The translations under genes were made by a program, and so were the position numbers. From NCBI GenBank assembly GCA_017883215.1, contig JADGOA010000005.1, positions 1 to 28,404 on the forward strand: 28,404 nucleotides of DNA. Reading direction: 5' to 3'. Positions 1 through 8,708 of this stretch are shown one piece after another; positions within the stretch are counted from its first letter, which is position 1; every line of letters starts with the position of its first letter. The notes under the pieces are model-generated. The model was given only the letters and a program-made list of their open reading frames with translations, searched no databases and was not told the DNA's origin. Source of the stretch: Thermoanaerobaculia bacterium. GTDB lineage: Bacteria; Acidobacteriota; Thermoanaerobaculia; Gp7-AA8.

Positions 1-30
1 GCGGAACCCCGGAGGGGTGGAGCGCGGCGA

Positions 31-65
31 GGAATCCCCCGCCACCCCGGGAGTGCGGGGGATCC
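31..65. repeat. Imperfect GC-rich inverted repeat at left edge
   Basis: The first 120 bases look non-coding. TCCCCCGC (35-42) pairs perfectly with GCGGGGGA (55-62), and the match extends outward with one mismatch. The sequence after it (63-112) is of the same low-complexity style. No partial gene is recognisable before dnaE. It may be the edge of a repeat belonging to the unseen left neighbour. Confidence 0.4.
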
Positions 66-227
66 CTCACTGTCCTCCGCCGCTCCGCGGCTTCGGCAGT
101 TCGGGATGACAGCCTCTTCTAATGACGGAGTTCCCCTGTCGCGAAGCCGTTGTTCGTAACCTCTACACGTCGTGGAATCTGCCCCAACCTGCACAAGGAC
201 GTGTGCCAAATGATCGTCTCCAACCGG

Positions 228-233
228 TAGACT
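228..233 (+). promoter_or_regulatory. Candidate -10 hexamer TAGACT for dnaE
   Basis: TAGACT lies 14 nt before the chosen dnaE ATG at 248. Initiation about 7 nt downstream would leave a leader of only about 7 nt. The identical hexamer stands 6-7 nt before three other start codons in this window. No convincing -35 element is visible. Confidence 0.4.
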
Positions 234-247
234 CATCGATCGAACCG

Positions 248-3200
248 ATGTCCTTCGTCCACCTCCATCTCCATACGGAATACTCCCTGCTCGACGGCGC
301 CACCCGCCCCGAGGCGCTGGCGAAACGGGCGTCACAACTCGGCATGCCGGCGTGCGCCATCACCGACCACGGCAACATGTTCGGAGCGGTCGAGTTTTAC
401 AACGCCATGAAGGGCGCCGGAGTGAAGCCGATCATCGGCTGCGAGATGTATGTCGCCTACGGCTCGCGCTTCGACAAGGCCGGTGTCGAGGACCAGCAGG
501 CGGACGCGGGGGCGAACAACCACCTCATCGTCCTCGCGGCGAACAACGAGGGCTACAAGAACCTCGTCAAGCTCGTCAGCGCCGGTTTCACGGAAGGCTT
601 CTACTACAAGCCGCGGATCGACAAGGAGCTCCTGCGCGAGCACCGCGAAGGGCTGATCGTCCTCTCCTCCTGCCTCAAGGGCGAAGTCTCGCAGAGCCTC
701 GCCGGTGGCAACTACACGAAAGCGAGAGACGCCGCACTCCAGTACAAGGACATCCTCGGCGCGGAAAACTTCTTTCTGGAGATCCAGGACCACGGCATTC
801 CGGCTCAGCAGAAGATCGTCCCGATGATGGCCCGCCTCGGCGAAGAGACCGGTCTGCAGCTCGTGGCCACGAACGACTCGCATTACCTCAGCAAAGACGA
901 CGCCTTCGCGCACGAAGTGCTTCTCTGCATCGGCACGGGCAAGACCCTCGGCGACGAGAAGCGGATGAGGTTCTACTCCGACGACTTCTACGTCAAGAGC
1001 GAGGACGAGATGAGCCGCATTTTCCGCGGCTATCCGCAGGCCATCGCCAACACCGGGCGCATCGCCGAGCGCGTCAACATGTCCCTGGAGGTCAAAGGGC
1101 ATCACCTCCCCAGGTTCCCGGTGCCGGAGACCCACGACATCGCCTCGTATTTCGAGGAGATCGCCCGCAAAGGGCTGGAGCGCAGGCTCGCCTCGATGGC
1201 GCCGCTGTTTGCCGCCAGGCGGAAGAAGCGCGAGATCCAGGCGTACTGGGAGCGGCTCGAATCAGAAATCGAGATCATCAAGAAGATGGGCTTCCCGGGC
1301 TACTTCCTCGTGGTCTGGGACTTCATCAAGTACGCCAAGGACAACGGCATTCCGGTCGGCCCGGGTCGCGGCTCGGCGGCGGGATCGCTCGTCGCCTACT
1401 CGCTCGGAATCACCGACATCGATCCACTCGAGTACGACCTGCTGTTCGAGCGCTTCCTCAATCCCGAGCGCATCTCCATGCCCGACATCGACGTCGACTT
1501 CTGCATGAACAACCGCGGGCGGGTCATCGAATACGTCCGGCAGAAGTACGGCAAAGAAAACGTCGCCCAGATCATCACCTTCGGGACGATGGCGGCCAGG
1601 TCGGTCGTTCGCGACGTGGGCCGGGTTCTGGGCCTGCCGTACGGGCTGGTCGACAAAGTGGCCAAGACGATTCCGGCCGGTCCGGACGTGACCCTGGAGA
1701 CGGCCGCGAAGGACTCGCCTCAGCTGGCCGAGGCGATGCGCAACGACAAGGAAGTCGCCAGGATCATCGAAATCGGATCGCGGCTGGAAGGTCTGTCACG
1801 TCACGCCGGCATGCACGCCGCCGGCGTGGTCATCACGCCCGAGCCGGTCACGAATTACGTGCCGCTGTACGTGACGAACCGCGACGAAATCGTGACGCAG
1901 TTCGACATGCGGGTGGTCGAGAAGATGGGCCTTCTGAAGATGGACTTTCTCGGTCTGCGCACGCTGACCGTGATCGACGACGCCATCAAGTCGGCCCAGC
2001 ACGAGAGCGGCGAGAAGATCGAGATCGAGAAGATTCCGCTCGATGATCCCGAGGTCTACCGGCTCTTCCAGGAAGGCCGCGCCAAGGGTGTGTTCCAGTT
2101 CGAGTCCGGCGGCATGGTCGACCTGCTGCGGAAGTCGCGGCCGACGAGGTTCGAGGACCTGGCCGCGCTGAATGCGCTCTACCGCCCCGGCGCACTCGAC
2201 GCCGGGATGGTCGACGAGTACGTCAAGCGGAAGAACGGCACGTCCAAGGCGAAGTACCTCGTGCCGGCCATGAAGGAGATCCTGGAGGAGACGTACGGCG
2301 TCATCGTCTACCAGGAGCAGGTCATGCAGATCGGGCAGCGCGTGGCCGGCTACTCGCTCGGGCAGGCCGACCTGCTGCGCAAGGCCATGGGGAAGAAGGA
2401 CGCTGCCGTCATGGCCGCCGAGCGTGGCAAGTTCGTCGACGGCGCGGTGTCCCAGGGCTACGAGAAGAAGAAAGCGAACGAGATCTTCGACTACATCGAG
2501 CCGTTCGCGCGCTATGGTTTCAACAAGTCGCACTCGGTGGCGTACGCCCTCGTCGCCTACCAGACCGCCTGGCTGAAGGTCCACTATCCGCGCCACTTCA
2601 TGGCGGCGCTGATGTCGTCCGAAATGGACAAGACGGACAGCGTGGTCAAGTTCATCCACGAAGCGGGGGCGATGGGCATCAAGGTCCTGCCCCCCGACGT
2701 GAACGAGTCGAACATGTTCTTCACCGTGGTCGGTCCTAACATCCGCTTCGGACTCGGGGCTGTGAAGGGCGTGGGGGAGGGCGCGATCGAAACGATCCTC
2801 GACGCGCGCCGGCGGGTTGGACGCTTCAGCACACTGCTGCAGTTCTGCGAGGAGATCGACCTTCACGCCTGCAACAAGAAGGTGCTGGAGGCGCTGGTCA
2901 AATCGGGGTCGTTCGATTTCCTGAAAGCCACGCGCAAAGCCATCTTCGAGCTGCTGGAGTCGACGGCCGACAGCGCGCAGCGGAGGAGAGAAGAGAAGGA
3001 GCGGGGGCAGAGCTCGCTCTTCGGCATGCTGGGCGGCGGAGCTGCGGCACAGACACTCTTGTCTGTGCCTCGGGTCGACGGGCAGGCACAGACTGGAATG
3101 TCTGTGCTACAGGCGGAGTGGCCCGACGAAGAGAAGCTCCGTTACGAGAAAGAGACTCTCGGCTTTTATGTCTCCGGCCACCCGCTGAACCGATACGGTG

Positions 3201-4333
3201 AAGAGATCAACCTTTTTGCCACACCAGGCGTGAATACCGAAACGCTCAGCCGTCACGTCGACGAGATCGTCAACATCGGCGGCATCGTCTCGCAGATCAA
3301 GCGCACGAAGATCAAGAAGGGGCAGAACGAAGGGAAGCTGATGGCGAAGTTCATCCTCGACGACCAGTACGGGTCGGTCGAGGTCGTCGTCTTCAGCGAT
3401 CTTTTCGCGAAGTACGCGAGGTGGCTGGACAACGGTCTGGCGGTCCTGCTCACGGCCTCGGTGAAGGACACCGGCGGCATGTCCACGGGACGCAGCGCCT
3501 CCCTCCAGTCGGCCGAGCAGGCGGCGCAACACATCGACGATGAGTATGGCGGCCACCCCGAGGCTTCGGGACGCGGGTCGTCCTACACCGTGCGTGCGCA
3601 GAAGATCTCCTATTACGAGATCGGCGAGGACGATCTCGCCGAAGACGATCGCGATCCGAAGGAGGTCGAGCGCGAGAAGTACGGCGACCGCTCGAACAAC
3701 CTCGGCTTGTTCGGAAGCACGCCGGCGCCGGCCGAGCGGGTGGACGAGGAGCGCGACGACAACGGTGCGGTCGGCGTTCGGATGGACGTCCCGCTGCGTC
3801 AACCGCAGGACGCGGCCGACACGCGCGCTCTCCTGGAGGAAGCGGATGGCTTCAACGAAGCCGAAGCGGCTCTCACCGAGGATGATGTCGACGAGGTCAA
3901 CTTGCTCCCGCCCGCAGAGGACGCCGCGGCGGGGCGTACTGTCCCGGTCAAGGCGCGGCCTCACGGCGAAGGTTTCGCCGCACACGCCGCCGCATTCCAC
4001 GAGGCGCCGATCACCCCGGAGCTCAACGCGCTCGAGATCGTCCCCCTCGACGGCATCCGCGACAAGAAAGTCCGCGAGATCCGTCTGGAAGTTCGCTACT
4101 CAGAGATGAGCGAAGAAGGGATCAAGCACCTCCGGGAGATTTTCGAGGACAACGTCGGCGAGATCCCGGTCAGCATCCACCTGGTGGAGGTCCCCGAGAG
4201 TCTGGGCGGCAGCGACGTCCGGCTCCGGCTCAACCATCATTTCCGGGTGCAGCCTGGTCCGCCTCTGAACGCGGCACTCGAAAAGGCGAAAGTGAAGGCA
4301 GCGTACTTCTTCGGCAATCCGAATGGCGGCTGA
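248..4333 (+). CDS. dnaE: DNA polymerase III subunit alpha (DnaE1 type)
   Basis: Replicative DNA polymerase, 1361 aa, longer than the usual ~1160. An upstream ATG at 122 is open in frame, but homology starts at MSFVHLHLHTEYS (248), so I use 248. The N-terminal PHP domain keeps all nine metal ligands found in proofreading-active DnaE1 proteins: H7, H9, D16, H41, E66, H92, C142, D210 and H212. The polymerase core has GPGRGSAAGS (371-380), PDIDVDF with D413/D415, and a later MDFLGLRTLT segment that should carry the third Asp. A clamp-binding motif QSSLF is at 921-925. An OB fold follows (about 1000-1115) and then a conserved C-terminal domain (about 1260-1361). Two oddities: a palindromic repeat pair translated in frame at about 933-954, and a long acidic, low-complexity insertion at about 1078-1255. 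It stands alone and converges on the efflux operon. Identification is very secure. Confidence 0.97.
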   Translation: MSFVHLHLHTEYSLLDGATRPEALAKRASQLGMPACAITDHGNMFGAVEFYNAMKGAGVKPIIGCEMYVAYGSRFDKAGVEDQQADAGANNHLIVLAANNEGYKNLVKLVSAGFTEGFYYKPRIDKELLREHREGLIVLSSCLKGEVSQSLAGGNYTKARDAALQYKDILGAENFFLEIQDHGIPAQQKIVPMMARLGEETGLQLVATNDSHYLSKDDAFAHEVLLCIGTGKTLGDEKRMRFYSDDFYVKSEDEMSRIFRGYPQAIANTGRIAERVNMSLEVKGHHLPRFPVPETHDIASYFEEIARKGLERRLASMAPLFAARRKKREIQAYWERLESEIEIIKKMGFPGYFLVVWDFIKYAKDNGIPVGPGRGSAAGSLVAYSLGITDIDPLEYDLLFERFLNPERISMPDIDVDFCMNNRGRVIEYVRQKYGKENVAQIITFGTMAARSVVRDVGRVLGLPYGLVDKVAKTIPAGPDVTLETAAKDSPQLAEAMRNDKEVARIIEIGSRLEGLSRHAGMHAAGVVITPEPVTNYVPLYVTNRDEIVTQFDMRVVEKMGLLKMDFLGLRTLTVIDDAIKSAQHESGEKIEIEKIPLDDPEVYRLFQEGRAKGVFQFESGGMVDLLRKSRPTRFEDLAALNALYRPGALDAGMVDEYVKRKNGTSKAKYLVPAMKEILEETYGVIVYQEQVMQIGQRVAGYSLGQADLLRKAMGKKDAAVMAAERGKFVDGAVSQGYEKKKANEIFDYIEPFARYGFNKSHSVAYALVAYQTAWLKVHYPRHFMAALMSSEMDKTDSVVKFIHEAGAMGIKVLPPDVNESNMFFTVVGPNIRFGLGAVKGVGEGAIETILDARRRVGRFSTLLQFCEEIDLHACNKKVLEALVKSGSFDFLKATRKAIFELLESTADSAQRRREEKERGQSSLFGMLGGGAAAQTLLSVPRVDGQAQTGMSVLQAEWPDEEKLRYEKETLGFYVSGHPLNRYGEEINLFATPGVNTETLSRHVDEIVNIGGIVSQIKRTKIKKGQNEGKLMAKFILDDQYGSVEVVVFSDLFAKYARWLDNGLAVLLTASVKDTGGMSTGRSASLQSAEQAAQHIDDEYGGHPEASGRGSSYTVRAQKISYYEIGEDDLAEDDRDPKEVEREKYGDRSNNLGLFGSTPAPAERVDEERDDNGAVGVRMDVPLRQPQDAADTRALLEEADGFNEAEAALTEDDVDEVNLLPPAEDAAAGRTVPVKARPHGEGFAAHAAAFHEAPITPELNALEIVPLDGIRDKKVREIRLEVRYSEMSEEGIKHLREIFEDNVGEIPVSIHLVEVPESLGGSDVRLRLNHHFRVQPGPPLNAALEKAKVKAAYFFGNPNGG
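3046..3108. repeat. REP-like palindrome pair inserted in frame in dnaE
   Basis: Unit 1 is GGCACAGAC-ACTCTT-GTCTGTGCC (3046-3069), a perfect 9-bp stem. Unit 2 (3086-3107) has a perfect 8-bp stem GCACAGAC/GTCTGTGC around TGGAAT. Read on the minus strand, unit 2 begins with GTAG (3110-3107), the tetranucleotide that marks the hairpin foot in classical REP elements. The two units are in opposite orientation with about 16 nt between them, as in a BIME. The insert is translated without a frameshift, adding roughly 22 residues just after the QSSLF clamp motif. Confidence 0.75.
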
Positions 4334-4334
4334 C

Positions 4335-4423
4335 GTAGGGCACGGCTGCGCCGTGCCGAATTCCCGTGGGTGGGTGGCCACGTCCTCCACCCACGAAGGG
4401 TTCAGTGCAGGCCACTTGTGGCC
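4335..4423. repeat. GTAG-foot REP and hairpins between dnaE and the RND gene
   Basis: GTAG (4335-4338) directly abuts a perfect hairpin GGCACGGC-TGC-GCCGTGCC (4339-4357). A second stem CGTGGGTGG/CCACCCACG follows (about 4365-4395), then a third hairpin GGCCAC-TT-GTGGCC (4410-4423). The first two parts recur as half of the larger element at 19912-20014. Starting two bases after the dnaE stop and lying between convergent genes, it could act as a bidirectional transcription stop, although there is no T tract. Confidence 0.75.
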
Positions 4424-4457
4424 GCCGTCGTGGTGGACGTCCGATCGCGATCGTCTG

Positions 4458-7400
4458 CTACATCGACGCGGTTGCGGGCTCCATATCCAACTCCTCGACC
4501 TCTTCCGAGTCCACCCGGTGCGCCGCCGGCTTCTTCCTCAGCTTGTCCATGTAGAGGAAGAACACTGGCGTGACGAAGAGCGTCAGCGTCTGAGAGAAGA
4601 GCAGGCCGCCGACGACGGCCAGGCCGAGGGGACGCCGCGACTCGGCGCCGGCGCCGAAGCCGAGAGCGATCGGGAGCGTGCCCATGAGCGCCGCCATCGT
4701 GGTCATCATGATCGGGCGGAATCGCACGACGCAGGCATCGAATATCGCCTGCTCGGCCGTGAGTCCGGCCTTCTGCGCTTCGACGGCGAAGTCGACCATC
4801 ATGATGCCGTTCTTTTTTACCAGGCCGACGAGCATGATCACGCCGACGAACGCGTAGATCGAGAGGTCGACCTTGAAGATCAGCAGCGTCAGCAGCGCGC
4901 CGAATCCGGCGAACGGCAGGGCCGACAGAATCGTGAGCGGGTGGATGAAGCTCTCGTACAGGATGCCCAGGACCATGTAGATCACGGCGATGGCCATGAT
5001 CAGAAGCAGCCCCAGTCCCTGCATCGAGGACTGGAAGGCCTGCGCCGTTCCCTGGAAGCTCGTGACGATGCTTGGCGGCAGCGTCGTTTTTCCGACCGCG
5101 TCAATCTGTGCGACCGCCTCACCGAGCGCGTAGCCGGGCTTGAGGTTGAACGAGATCGTGACCGACGGCATCTGGCCCGAGTGGTTGACGGTCAGCGGCC
5201 CGACGTTCTGGGTCAGTCTGGCGAATGCGCTCAGCGGAACGAGCTCGCCCGATGCGGCGCGCACATACAGCAGCGACAGCTCGGAGGGATTGTGCTGGTA
5301 TTTCGGATCGACCTCGAGAATGACCTGGTACTCGTTGTTCGGCGCGAAGATCTGCGAGACCTGGCGTGAGCCGTAGGCGGTGTAGAGCGCATCCTCGATC
5401 TGGTTTGCGGTCAGGCCGTAAGACGCGGCGCGGTCGCGGTCGATGTCGACGGCGATCTGCGGATTCGTGATCTGCAGGTCGGTGGAGACGTCGACGAAAC
5501 CCGGCAGCTTCCGCACTTTCTCGAGCAGAGTCTGCGCGGCCGGGTAGAGCACGTTCGTGTCGGGCGACTGCAGCGTGTACTGGTACAAGGCGCGCGCGGC
5601 ACGCCCGCCGAGAGAGATCGGCGGCGGGTTCTGCAGATACGTGCGCAGTCCGGGGATCTGGGCCAGCTTCGGCCGCAGCTCGGTGATGATCTCGTCGGCG
5701 GAGAGCTTCCGCTCATCGCGCGGCTTGAGGCGGATCGAGATCTGGCCGGCGTTCGAGTTGCGGAAGCCGCCGCAGCTCGAGAAAAACCCGGCCACGTTCG
5801 GATCTTTCGCCACGATCGCGGCGGCGGCGCGCTGGTGCTTGACCATCTCCGGGAAGGAGATGCCCTGCGCCGCTTCGGTCTGAATCGAGATCTGGCCCGA
5901 GTCCTCGCTGGGGATGAAGCCCTTCGGCACGATCTTGAACAGGTAGACCGTCGCCAGGAGCACGACCAGCGATCCCATCAGCGTCGCGAAACGGTGGCGA
6001 AGGACGAAGCGCAAGCCGGCCTTGTAGATGTTGAGCATCCCCTCGAAGAAGCTCTCGAAGGCCTGGTAGAGCCGTCCGTGGTGCTCGCCGACATGGGGGC
6101 GGAGGAACCTGGCGCTGAGAAGCGGGGTGAGCGTCAGCGACACGAATCCCGACACGAGGATGGCCGCACCGATCGTCACGGCGAATTCGTGGAACAGGCG
6201 CCCGAGGATGCCACCCATGAAGAGGATGGGGATGAACACCGCCGCCAGGGAGATCGTCATCGACAGAATCGTGAAGCTGATCTCCTTCGACCCCTTGAAC
6301 GCCGCCTGCATCGGCGGCTCGCCCATCTCCATGTGCCGGACGATGTTCTCCAGCATGACGATGGCGTCGTCGACGACGAACCCGACCGACAGAGTCAGCG
6401 CCATCAGCGAGAGGTTGTCCAGCGAGTAGCCGAGCACCTGCATCACCACGAACGTGCCCACGACCGACAGCGGCAGGGCCAGGCTGGGGATGATCGTCGC
6501 CGAGACGTTCCTCAGGAAGAGAAAGATCACCATGACCACGAGGAAGAGCGTGAGCAGGAGGGTGAACTTGACGTCGTTGACCGACGCGCGGATGGCCTCG
6601 GAGCGGTCGCGGTGGACGAGCAATTCGACCGGCGGCGGCAGTTGCTTGCGGAAGCCCTCGAGAAGGCCGCGGATGGAATCGGCAACTTCGACGGTGTTTA
6701 CGCCGGGCTGCTTCTGCACGGCCAGGATGACGGCGCGCTTGTCCTGGAACCAGGCCGCGGTCTTGTCGTTCTCGACGGAGTCGAAGACGCGTCCCACGTC
6801 GCCCAGCCGCACCGGCGATCCGTTGCGATAGGCGATTGTCATCGGACGATACGAGTCGGCGTCGAGAAGCTGACCGTTCGCCTGCACAGTGTAGGCCTGG
6901 TTTGGGGCGTTCAGTACGCCGGTGGGCAGGTTGACGTTGCTGTTCTGGATCGCCTTCGAGACTTCGTCGAGGCCGATGCCGCGAGAGGCCAGTTGCGAAG
7001 GATCGACCTGAATGCGCACAGCGTACTTCTGTCCGCCGTAGACGTTGACCTGTGCGACGCCCGGCACCATGGAGATGCGCTGAGCGACCGTCGTTTCCGC
7101 GTACTCGTCGAGCCGGTACAGCGGCATCGTGTCGCTTCTCAGCGCCATGTAGAACACGGGCTGGTCGGCCGGGTTGACCTTGCTGTACGACGGCGGCGCC
7201 GGCATGTTAGGCGGCAGCTGGCGCGCCGAAGCGGCGATGGCCGACTGCACGTCCTGCGCGGCGGCGTCGATGTCGCGGCTGAGGTTGAACTGCAGGGTGA
7301 TGGAGGTCGATCCCTGCGAGCTGACCGAGCTCATCGAGTCGATGCCGGCAATCGTCGAGAACTGCCTTTCCAGCGGTGTGGCCACGGCCGAAGCCATGGT

Positions 7401-7571
7401 CTCCGGGCTGGCGCCGGGGAGTGAGGCTCCGATCTGGATCGTCGGAAAATCGACGTTCGGAAGGTCGCTGACCGGCAGCTGCCGGTAAGACATCACGCCG
7501 AACAGCACGATCGCCAGCATGACCAGCGTGGTCATGACCGGCCGGCGGATGAAGATGGCTGCTATGTTCAT
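4458..7571 (-). CDS. RND multidrug efflux permease (MdtC/AcrB-like, HAE1 family)
   Basis: Inner-membrane proton/drug antiporter of a tripartite pump, 1037 aa, the normal length. The N-terminus has the typical first membrane helix followed by the LPGASPETM segment at 51-59, closest in style to MdtB/MdtC. TM4 has GFVVDDAIVMLENI with the proton-relay pair D401/D402, and a TM10-like stretch near the C-terminus has VGLVKKNGIMMVD with the relay lysine. It is the last gene of the tetR-channel-adaptor-permease operon, 49 nt after the adaptor stop. AGGA lies 8 nt before the ATG. Substrates cannot be read from sequence. The family is certain; a specific symbol is not justified. Confidence 0.95.
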   Translation of the reverse strand: MNIAAIFIRRPVMTTLVMLAIVLFGVMSYRQLPVSDLPNVDFPTIQIGASLPGASPETMASAVATPLERQFSTIAGIDSMSSVSSQGSTSITLQFNLSRDIDAAAQDVQSAIAASARQLPPNMPAPPSYSKVNPADQPVFYMALRSDTMPLYRLDEYAETTVAQRISMVPGVAQVNVYGGQKYAVRIQVDPSQLASRGIGLDEVSKAIQNSNVNLPTGVLNAPNQAYTVQANGQLLDADSYRPMTIAYRNGSPVRLGDVGRVFDSVENDKTAAWFQDKRAVILAVQKQPGVNTVEVADSIRGLLEGFRKQLPPPVELLVHRDRSEAIRASVNDVKFTLLLTLFLVVMVIFLFLRNVSATIIPSLALPLSVVGTFVVMQVLGYSLDNLSLMALTLSVGFVVDDAIVMLENIVRHMEMGEPPMQAAFKGSKEISFTILSMTISLAAVFIPILFMGGILGRLFHEFAVTIGAAILVSGFVSLTLTPLLSARFLRPHVGEHHGRLYQAFESFFEGMLNIYKAGLRFVLRHRFATLMGSLVVLLATVYLFKIVPKGFIPSEDSGQISIQTEAAQGISFPEMVKHQRAAAAIVAKDPNVAGFFSSCGGFRNSNAGQISIRLKPRDERKLSADEIITELRPKLAQIPGLRTYLQNPPPISLGGRAARALYQYTLQSPDTNVLYPAAQTLLEKVRKLPGFVDVSTDLQITNPQIAVDIDRDRAASYGLTANQIEDALYTAYGSRQVSQIFAPNNEYQVILEVDPKYQHNPSELSLLYVRAASGELVPLSAFARLTQNVGPLTVNHSGQMPSVTISFNLKPGYALGEAVAQIDAVGKTTLPPSIVTSFQGTAQAFQSSMQGLGLLLIMAIAVIYMVLGILYESFIHPLTILSALPFAGFGALLTLLIFKVDLSIYAFVGVIMLVGLVKKNGIMMVDFAVEAQKAGLTAEQAIFDACVVRFRPIMMTTMAALMGTLPIALGFGAGAESRRPLGLAVVGGLLFSQTLTLFVTPVFFLYMDKLRKKPAAHRVDSEEVEELDMEPATASM

Positions 7572-7620
7572 CGGTTAGTCCTAAGGATACGCGGTGGCTG
7601 CCCGGCCTTTGAAAACGTCC

Positions 7621-8700
7621 TCAAACCTTGTTCTTGACCTGCACCTTGCTGACTGGGGTCAACCGTAATTGTCCGTCCGTCACGACGGTCTCGCCAGGCT
7701 TGACGCCGCTGGCGATGATCGTCTCCTCGTCGTTCGAGCTGGTCACCTTGATCGGCCGCATCTCCACGCCACCGCTGCCCTTGACGACGTAAATATATTG
7801 ACCTTTCTGTCCGGTCTGCACGGCCTGCGAGGGAACGACCGTGGCGTTGTGCTCGCTGGCGAGCGTCACCGCCACGTTCACGAACTGACCGGGCCAGAGC
7901 CTGCGATCAGCGTTGGGAAACGTCGCTTTCAGCGTGATCGTTCCGGTGCTTGTGTCGACGGCGTTGTCGACGAATGTGAGCTTGCCGTTCGTAACCTCTG
8001 CGCCGCCGGCCTGCGGCGCGGCCGTGACCGGCACGTCCTGCAGACCGCGGGAACGGAAATCGCCGAGCTGGCCTTCGGGCACCGCGAACTGGACGTACAT
8101 GGGGGTGATCTGGTTAATGACCACCATCGGCGTCGTGTCGTTCGCCTTGACGATGTTGCCTGCGTGAACCATCAGGCTGCCCGTGCGCCCGTCGAGCGGC
8201 GAGCGGATCTCACAATACGACAGCTGCAGCCGGGCGTTGTCGACGGCCGCGCGGTCCGCCGCGACCGTGGCCCGTGCGGCCGCGGCCGCCGACGTGAACT
8301 TATCGAAGTCCTCGCGCGTGACGAAGTCCTTCTTGACCAGGTCGGCGTAGCGGGCCGCCTGCGATTCCGCATTCCTGAGATTCGCCTCATCGCGGGCCAG
8401 GTTCGCCTGCGCCTGAGCGAGGGCGGCCTGGTAGGGCCGAGGATCGATGGTGAAGAGCGTTTCCCCGCGACGAACGTCATCCCCCTCGCGGAACGAGATT
8501 TTCTCGAGTTGGCCGCCGACCAGAGCCCGCACGGCTACGTTGGAGATCGGCTGCACGCTCCCGATGGCGCGGATCTGAATGGGCACGTCCTTCGACTGCA
8601 CGACGGCAACCATGACCGGGACCTTTTCATCGGCCGGCTTCTTCTTCGCGCCCGAACATGCGGCGAGCGCAACTGCCACAACTGCGACGATTCTCTTCAT
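7621..8700 (-). CDS. RND efflux periplasmic adaptor (membrane-fusion lipoprotein)
   Basis: HlyD/MdtA-type adaptor linking the inner-membrane pump to the outer-membrane channel, 359 aa from the chosen start. MKRIVAVVAVALAACSG is a lipoprotein signal with lipobox LAAC, predicting a lipid-anchored periplasmic protein. After it come the lipoyl-like half (GQLEKISFREGDDVRRG), an alanine-rich coiled-coil hairpin (about 95-160), the second lipoyl half (IRSPLDGRTGSL) and the beta-barrel domains. AAGGA lies 4 nt before the ATG at 8700. An ATG at 8712, overlapping the channel stop as ATGA, would add four residues (MKDE) and is equally possible. Co-translation with its neighbours is likely. Confidence 0.93.
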   Translation of the reverse strand: MKRIVAVVAVALAACSGAKKKPADEKVPVMVAVVQSKDVPIQIRAIGSVQPISNVAVRALVGGQLEKISFREGDDVRRGETLFTIDPRPYQAALAQAQANLARDEANLRNAESQAARYADLVKKDFVTREDFDKFTSAAAAARATVAADRAAVDNARLQLSYCEIRSPLDGRTGSLMVHAGNIVKANDTTPMVVINQITPMYVQFAVPEGQLGDFRSRGLQDVPVTAAPQAGGAEVTNGKLTFVDNAVDTSTGTITLKATFPNADRRLWPGQFVNVAVTLASEHNATVVPSQAVQTGQKGQYIYVVKGSGGVEMRPIKVTSSNDEETIIASGVKPGETVVTDGQLRLTPVSKVQVKNKV

Positions 8701-8708
8701 CTCGTCCT

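Noticed and set aside
122..247. 42-residue N-terminal extension of DnaE from an earlier ATG
   Set aside because: The extension has no resemblance to DnaE, which begins at MSFVHLHLHTEYS, and it would read through the candidate -10 at 228.
5835..7424. 529-codon open frame opposite the RND permease
   Set aside because: Same shadow effect: highly charged, low-complexity translation with no recognisable fold, opposite a fully conserved gene.
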